From contig NZ_JAKVBC010000004.1 in NCBI RefSeq assembly GCF_022447245.1, forward strand, positions 171,324 through 235,323: a stretch of DNA of 64,000 bases, written 5' to 3'. The notes beneath the pieces are model-generated. The model made no database searches and was not told the origin of the DNA. It saw nothing but the letters and a program-made list of their open reading frames with translations. The translations under genes and the position numbers were made by a program. This document shows positions 60,044 through 64,000 of the stretch, in pieces; position 1 is the first letter of the stretch, and every line of letters starts with the position of its first letter. This stretch comes from Kordia sp. (GTDB lineage: Bacteria; Bacteroidota; Bacteroidia; Flavobacteriales; Flavobacteriaceae).

Positions 60044-61219
60044 ATGAAAAAACAGCTTCCTAAAAAAACAGCAGAAAAAACAGTGCAAACTGCGGCGGCA
60101 CATACTCATAAAGTAACTCAAACAATGCAAGGAATTTCACTTGAAGACAATCGTCCTAAAACAGTAATTCAGCAACAAAAAAATAACACTGGATTGCCCA
60201 ATAATTTAAAATCTGGTATTGAGAGTCTTACCGGACATTCTATGGATGATGTCAAAGTACATTACAATTCACCCAAACCAGCACAACTTAACGCACATGC
60301 CTATGCACAAGGAACTAACATTCATATAGCTTCTGGGCAAGAAAAACATTTGCCACATGAAGCTTGGCATGTCGTACAACAAAAGCAAGGACGTGTACAA
60401 GCTACAAAGACCGTGAATGGTGCTAAAATCAATGACAATAAAAGCTTAGAGAAAGAAGCGGATGTAATGGGTGCAAAAGCGGTACAGCGAAAATCAAAAA
60501 TAGCATCTGAGTTGAACACTATTAATAAGCCATCTAAAATTATACAACGTGCAAAATATGTTGGAGAGTACACAGCAAAAGCCGATGGGAATGTTCGAAA
60601 TCAAAAACATAATAAAATAGGTACATATAAAAAGGGTGATGCTATACAAATTAATTCTAGTATGATGAAAAAATTTACTTCAGGAATTATTTTTGGGAAA
60701 AAAGAACATGTATATGGCACTGTTAATGGACATACAGGATGGATTGTTGAAAATAATATTGGAGAATGGCAAGGACCTCTTGCGGCTCCTGCTCGCCTAG
60801 GAGGACCAGCAAGATTATGGGCAAATCGACCATCGAGATTCACTTCTTTCAATACAGCAAACAAAAAAGGGAATTCTATGTATACTGTAACAGCACATGA
60901 TTTATATAGGTATGCTCCTGTAAATAAAGATCCTTCGAGGGGCGCATTAAATCAAGTTTATCACGATTTAATGAATAGACATGTTGCTTTTACTGCTGAT
61001 GGAGGTGCTTTAAACAAACTACATAATGCAGCTTTTAAAACAGGTCCTGTTACGTATGAAGGTGGTCATTTGATTGCTGGTAATGGAGATAAAAAAATAA
61101 GTATTGCGGTACAGTTAACTCCACAAGTAGGACTTACCGTAATAGATTTTGATTATCATCCAAATACAAGAAATATATCTGGTAGGCATGTTGGACATGC
61201 AGTAGCTTCGGTAGAATAA
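60044..61219 (+). CDS. DUF4157 eCIS cargo protein, toxin candidate 1
   Basis: This encodes 391 residues. The DUF4157 region (about 45-145) has SGIESLTGHSMDDVKVHYNS and HEAWHVVQQKQGRV, the last with a HExxH motif (105-109). DUF4157 domains mark effectors that travel inside eCIS particles. The C-terminal part is unrelated to that of the next gene: an SH3-like segment (about 165-245, with KIGTYKKGDAIQINSSMMKK and VNGHTGWIVENN) and then an unknown domain with VYHDLMNRHVAFTADGGALN and ISGRHVGHAVASVE, with several His. The toxin activity is not known. The start lies 21 bases after the previous gene. Confidence 0.85.
   Translation: MKKQLPKKTAEKTVQTAAAHTHKVTQTMQGISLEDNRPKTVIQQQKNNTGLPNNLKSGIESLTGHSMDDVKVHYNSPKPAQLNAHAYAQGTNIHIASGQEKHLPHEAWHVVQQKQGRVQATKTVNGAKINDNKSLEKEADVMGAKAVQRKSKIASELNTINKPSKIIQRAKYVGEYTAKADGNVRNQKHNKIGTYKKGDAIQINSSMMKKFTSGIIFGKKEHVYGTVNGHTGWIVENNIGEWQGPLAAPARLGGPARLWANRPSRFTSFNTANKKGNSMYTVTAHDLYRYAPVNKDPSRGALNQVYHDLMNRHVAFTADGGALNKLHNAAFKTGPVTYEGGHLIAGNGDKKISIAVQLTPQVGLTVIDFDYHPNTRNISGRHVGHAVASVE
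60179..60483 (+). repeat. Duplicated DUF4157 segment, copy 1
   Basis: About 300 bases here are nearly identical to 61448-61748. The copies share long exact stretches, for example over the region encoding LPNNLKSGIESL, and differ at scattered positions. Sequence before and after the copies is unrelated. Confidence 0.85.
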
Positions 61220-61273
61220 TAACATCCTAAAGCACTCAAAAAGTTGTTATAATAAAATTTGATATTATACAAA

Positions 61274-63571
61274 ATGGAGCATCAACATAACAATAAAACT
61301 AAAGAGAAAACACAGCAAACAGTTGCTACATATCTGAACACTGCTTCAGATAAAAAAAGTGGTCTTTCTTTAGAGGACAATCGTGCTTCCTCAAGTATAC
61401 AACAAAAGCAAGTTGATAAAATACAAGAAACTACCATCCAAAAAAAGAAAAATAACACTGGATTACCCAATAATTTAAAATCTGGTATTGAGAGTCTTTC
61501 CAGACATTCTATGGATGATGTCAAAGTACATTATAACTCTTCCAAACCAGCACAACTCAACGCACATGCCTACGCACAAGGAACTAATATTCATATAGCT
61601 TCAGGGCAAGAAAAACATTTACCGCATGAAGCTTGGCATGTGGTACAGCAAAAACAAGGCCGTGTACAAGCTACAAAAACAGTCAATGGCTCAAAAATTA
61701 ATGACAATGTTAGCTTGGAAAAAGAAGCGGATGTTATGGGTGCGAAGGCCTTGCAACTGAAAAGTTCGGGAGTAAATAATGATTCCATTACAACTAAAAA
61801 GAAAATCAATAATAGCTTCATTAAAAAAAACGTAGCCCAGCGTAATGTTATTGTTCATGGTAAAAAAGGAAGAGTTGAAGAATTAAAACCTAAAGATGAA
61901 GAAATAAATGGAAACATCGTAACCCCATTAGAACGGTTATTTGGAGGTGAAGGTGTTCATTTATTAAAGTTAATGATTAAATCTAAAAATACATACGAGT
62001 TTCAAAATATAAATGAATTACATGAAGCCATAGGTGCACAAACCATTATAAATGCAAGCAAACGAAAAGGGAAAAGTTCTGATGAGCTAACTGAACATCT
62101 ATTAAGCGAAAGTAAAGATTCAGATGGCGTAGATGCTTTAGGACCTAGAGAACAAGGCGCTGCGTCAATGGCAGCTAGTTTTCAATTGGCTCATAAGTAT
62201 GGTGTTAAATTCTTTGGTAGACCAACAGCTGTTAAATCTTGGGCAAAAAATGCTATCGTACAAACCACACAACAACGAGGAGATAAGTCACATGTACTCG
62301 CAGCAATGCATGTAGACCCTACATTACAATTGGTTTTGTGTTTTGATGGAAATTTTAAAATGGCTTCTGAAGGTGATGGCATACTCGAAACATATTCTCA
62401 ACTCCACAATCGCGTATGTGTATATCAAGGATCTCCTAATAGAGTAAGTGGAGGCACAATTCGTAATCTTACCTATTCAACAGCTATATTAAAACATGCA
62501 GCAATTGCTGATCCATTAGGAACCAGAAAAAAAGTACAACATGCTATGACTGGTAAGTTAGATTCAAAAACTATGGAATATTATGAACAGTGGAGTCAGG
62601 ATCTCGGGTTTGTAAAAAGTCATAAAAATAAATATGTCATTATAAGTCATCGTGATTCTGGACATAAAGTTCCTAAAGGACGTACTCCTTCACATCCAGA
62701 ATTAGATACGGGTGAATATGGTTTTATGGATATGATACTCGCTGTAGAACGTATGGGCTTTATTCCCGTTCCTATGGGTGCTCCAGCATTAAGTTATAAA
62801 AAACAACCCAATATGATTAAATGGTGGATGAAAACACCAAAAGGCCTTAAAAGTATGGGGAAAACTAAAGGTCAGATTGAATATGGAATGGTACGCTTTT
62901 TAGCAGAACAATATGGTGTTAGATTACTAGCCATGCGTAGCGGAAACACAGACGCTATGGCATTTGCTGGTATGGAAACCATCTTTATTGATATGGCTAC
63001 TGAAGGGTTAGACCCTGATGAAGTTGCTGGAGCAAAATTAACAGGTAAAGAACATGAAGCGCATAATCGAAGTTGGAGAAGAGCAGCTATGTTAGAAACT
63101 GTTGTTCCGGGTGTATTCCACCAGATTTTCTTACAACACCCAAGACTTGACAAAGCATTTCCTGATCAAGATCAAGAATGGAATGGAAGCTTTGCTCCTA
63201 GTGATGTTAGATTACTAGAACACGCATTGGAATTCTATTTCGGCAAGTTAGGTGCCGAAGTTTATAACAGAACGGAACGTCATCTCTCTAGTCCTATTGA
63301 TCCTAAAAATACAGCAGATTTTAGTGATAGAGTTGATGGTAAAAAAACTGTAGAAGAACGGCAAAAACGCGGATACGAATCTATTGCTGATTTTGTAAAA
63401 GAAGTTCGAGAAGAACGCCAACAACAAGTGCATGCTCCTACCGGAAAGTTAAATGAAATCTTCTTAAAATTGGAAAATATCCGAACTCGATTAACTGTAC
63501 TTTCTGCTGATATTGAGAAGTTAAAAATACAATTAGAACAATTAAAAAGAGATGTGGCTCTATTAAAATAA
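61274..63571 (+). CDS. DUF4157 eCIS cargo protein, toxin candidate 2 (glycosyltransferase-like C-terminus)
   Basis: This encodes 765 residues from ATG 61274; a TTG at 61259 would add five residues. The DUF4157 region matches the previous gene, with HEAWH at 118-122. The C-terminal 540 residues have the style of a Rossmann-type glycosyltransferase: ASFQLAHKYGVKFFGRPTAV, then KYVIISHRDSGHKVPKG and, later, LLAMRSGNTDAMAFAGMETI followed by FIDMATEGLDPDEV. The combination of an R-x-SG motif and a Gly-rich acidic segment recalls fucosyltransferase/NodZ-type GT-B enzymes. A final coiled coil (about 720-765, TVLSADIEKLKIQLEQLKRD) ends the protein. It may glycosylate a host target. The activity is inferred by eye. 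Confidence 0.83.
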   Translation: MEHQHNNKTKEKTQQTVATYLNTASDKKSGLSLEDNRASSSIQQKQVDKIQETTIQKKKNNTGLPNNLKSGIESLSRHSMDDVKVHYNSSKPAQLNAHAYAQGTNIHIASGQEKHLPHEAWHVVQQKQGRVQATKTVNGSKINDNVSLEKEADVMGAKALQLKSSGVNNDSITTKKKINNSFIKKNVAQRNVIVHGKKGRVEELKPKDEEINGNIVTPLERLFGGEGVHLLKLMIKSKNTYEFQNINELHEAIGAQTIINASKRKGKSSDELTEHLLSESKDSDGVDALGPREQGAASMAASFQLAHKYGVKFFGRPTAVKSWAKNAIVQTTQQRGDKSHVLAAMHVDPTLQLVLCFDGNFKMASEGDGILETYSQLHNRVCVYQGSPNRVSGGTIRNLTYSTAILKHAAIADPLGTRKKVQHAMTGKLDSKTMEYYEQWSQDLGFVKSHKNKYVIISHRDSGHKVPKGRTPSHPELDTGEYGFMDMILAVERMGFIPVPMGAPALSYKKQPNMIKWWMKTPKGLKSMGKTKGQIEYGMVRFLAEQYGVRLLAMRSGNTDAMAFAGMETIFIDMATEGLDPDEVAGAKLTGKEHEAHNRSWRRAAMLETVVPGVFHQIFLQHPRLDKAFPDQDQEWNGSFAPSDVRLLEHALEFYFGKLGAEVYNRTERHLSSPIDPKNTADFSDRVDGKKTVEERQKRGYESIADFVKEVREERQQQVHAPTGKLNEIFLKLENIRTRLTVLSADIEKLKIQLEQLKRDVALLK
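61448..61748 (+). repeat. Duplicated DUF4157 segment, copy 2
   Basis: This is the second copy of the 60179-60483 segment, coding for the same DUF4157 core. The sharp borders suggest duplication or gene conversion of the targeting domain while the toxin parts differ. Confidence 0.85.
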
Positions 63572-63660
63572 GTATTGTGAAGAAGAAGTATATCTTTATA
63601 CATCATTCAAAATAATTTATGGAATTACGTTTTCTCACTATGATAACTTATAAGTTCTAA

Positions 63661-63680
63661 ATTTCGATTTAAATCGAAAT
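63661..63680. promoter_or_regulatory. Perfect 20-bp palindrome
   Basis: ATTTCGATTT is followed directly by its reverse complement AAATCGAAAT. It lies 90 bases after the last eCIS gene and 73 bases before the EamA-type gene. With no loop it is more likely a protein-binding site than a hairpin, and could be an operator for either gene. Confidence 0.5.
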
Positions 63681-63719
63681 GAATTCTTAGGTAAAAGCTT
63701 TTTTTTGGACAAATTTATC

Positions 63720-63727
63720 TAATTTTG
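63720..63727 (+). promoter_or_regulatory. -7 element of the EamA-type gene
   Basis: TAATTTTG matches TAnnTTTG, 25 bases upstream of the ATG. A TTG lies only 12 bases before it, too close for the usual spacing. Confidence 0.4.
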
Positions 63728-63752
63728 AATTTCTTTTATAAACTAATTTTCC

Positions 63753-64000
63753 ATGCTCAAAAAAGCCATTCAGTTTATGATTATTAGCGCCATTGGCTTT
63801 GCTTTTTTGAATGCAATTGTAAAGTATTTGGGGGATTTTAATGCGTATCAAATTGTATTTTTCAGATCGATTGGAACTTTATTTTTCACCATTCCTTTAC
63901 TTGTAAAACTAAAGCTCTCATTTTTAGGAAATAAAAGAACACTTCTGGCAATTCGTGGTATTTTTGGGGTAACATCGATGTCGTTATTTTTTATGTCAAT
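63753..64000 (+). CDS. EamA/DMT-family transporter, N-terminal part
   Basis: The frame starts at ATG 63753 and runs off the right edge after 82 residues. It shows two to three membrane segments (IQFMIISAIGFAFLNAIVKY, then YQIVFFRSIGTLFFTIPLLV) and the family's FFRS motif. EamA proteins are ten-helix drug/metabolite exporters of the inner membrane. It is on the same strand as the eCIS but separated by a palindrome and a promoter-like element, so it is probably a core gene. Confidence 0.85.
   Translation, partial: MLKKAIQFMIISAIGFAFLNAIVKYLGDFNAYQIVFFRSIGTLFFTIPLLVKLKLSFLGNKRTLLAIRGIFGVTSMSLFFMS

Noticed and set aside
1..64000. Reassigned genetic code to explain the in-frame stops
   Set aside because: TAA and TGA both end many intact genes at the expected family lengths, so neither is generally read as sense.

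Overview
The window is AT-rich DNA from a member of the Bacteroidetes, most likely a marine flavobacterium close to Kordia or its relatives. This rests on several signs: type IX secretion proteins (PorP/SprF, a gliding-type C-terminal sorting domain), DUF3078, DUF2480 and DUF5916 proteins, Bacteroidetes-type lanthipeptide leaders, and upstream TTG-N19-TAnnTTTG promoter elements. The genus is inference. I see no tRNA, rRNA, CRISPR array or insertion sequence.

Left part (1-10.6 kb), accessory. A minus-strand operon carries a DUF2589 protein and two unknown proteins. A serine hydrolase follows, then two tandem lanthipeptide-type precursors, one with a 21-bp tandem repeat encoding a Cys-Pro heptapeptide array, and a LuxR-type regulator with a degenerate receiver. 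Next comes a compact minus-strand cassette: a small protein ending in Gly-Gly with ubiquitin-like features, a large DUF4132 protein and an E1/ThiF-like adenylyltransferase. A beta-propeller gene with an in-frame stop lies downstream. I regard this cassette as the best candidate for an undescribed system, a ubiquitin-like conjugation or sulfur-transfer module built around DUF4132.

Middle part (10.6-34.8 kb), mostly chromosomal core. It holds a T9SS trio (repeat-rich type-B cargo, PorP/SprF, OmpA/PD40), an endonuclease/phosphatase-family protein, hflX, a secreted coiled-coil protein, a two-component system, a divergent DUF5916 outer-membrane protein, a third lanthipeptide-type precursor, two DUF3078 proteins, a partial suf group (sufS, lipoprotein, sufE, DUF59, DUF2480) and an O-antigen-ligase/TPR protein. 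The region between the two-component system and DUF5916 has TTAAC[C/T] repeats spaced exactly 11 bp, a likely response-regulator operator.

Right part (35.1-63.6 kb) is one co-directional extracellular contractile injection system (eCIS). It encodes a Pvc16-like cap, sheath, two tubes, DUF5908, LysM adaptor, VgrG-like spike, PAAR tip, gp25, two large baseplate proteins, a tape-measure/Pvc14-like protein, three unknown structural or effector proteins, the AAA+ ATPase, a possible transposase-derived protein and two DUF4157 cargo proteins with different C-termini. An EamA-type transporter begins at the right edge.

Three otherwise conserved genes carry single in-frame stop codons with intact coding sequence after them: the beta-propeller (TAA), DUF59/SufT-like (TAA) and the eCIS tape-measure gene (TGA). 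Family assignments come from recognising motifs by eye; no database search was run.
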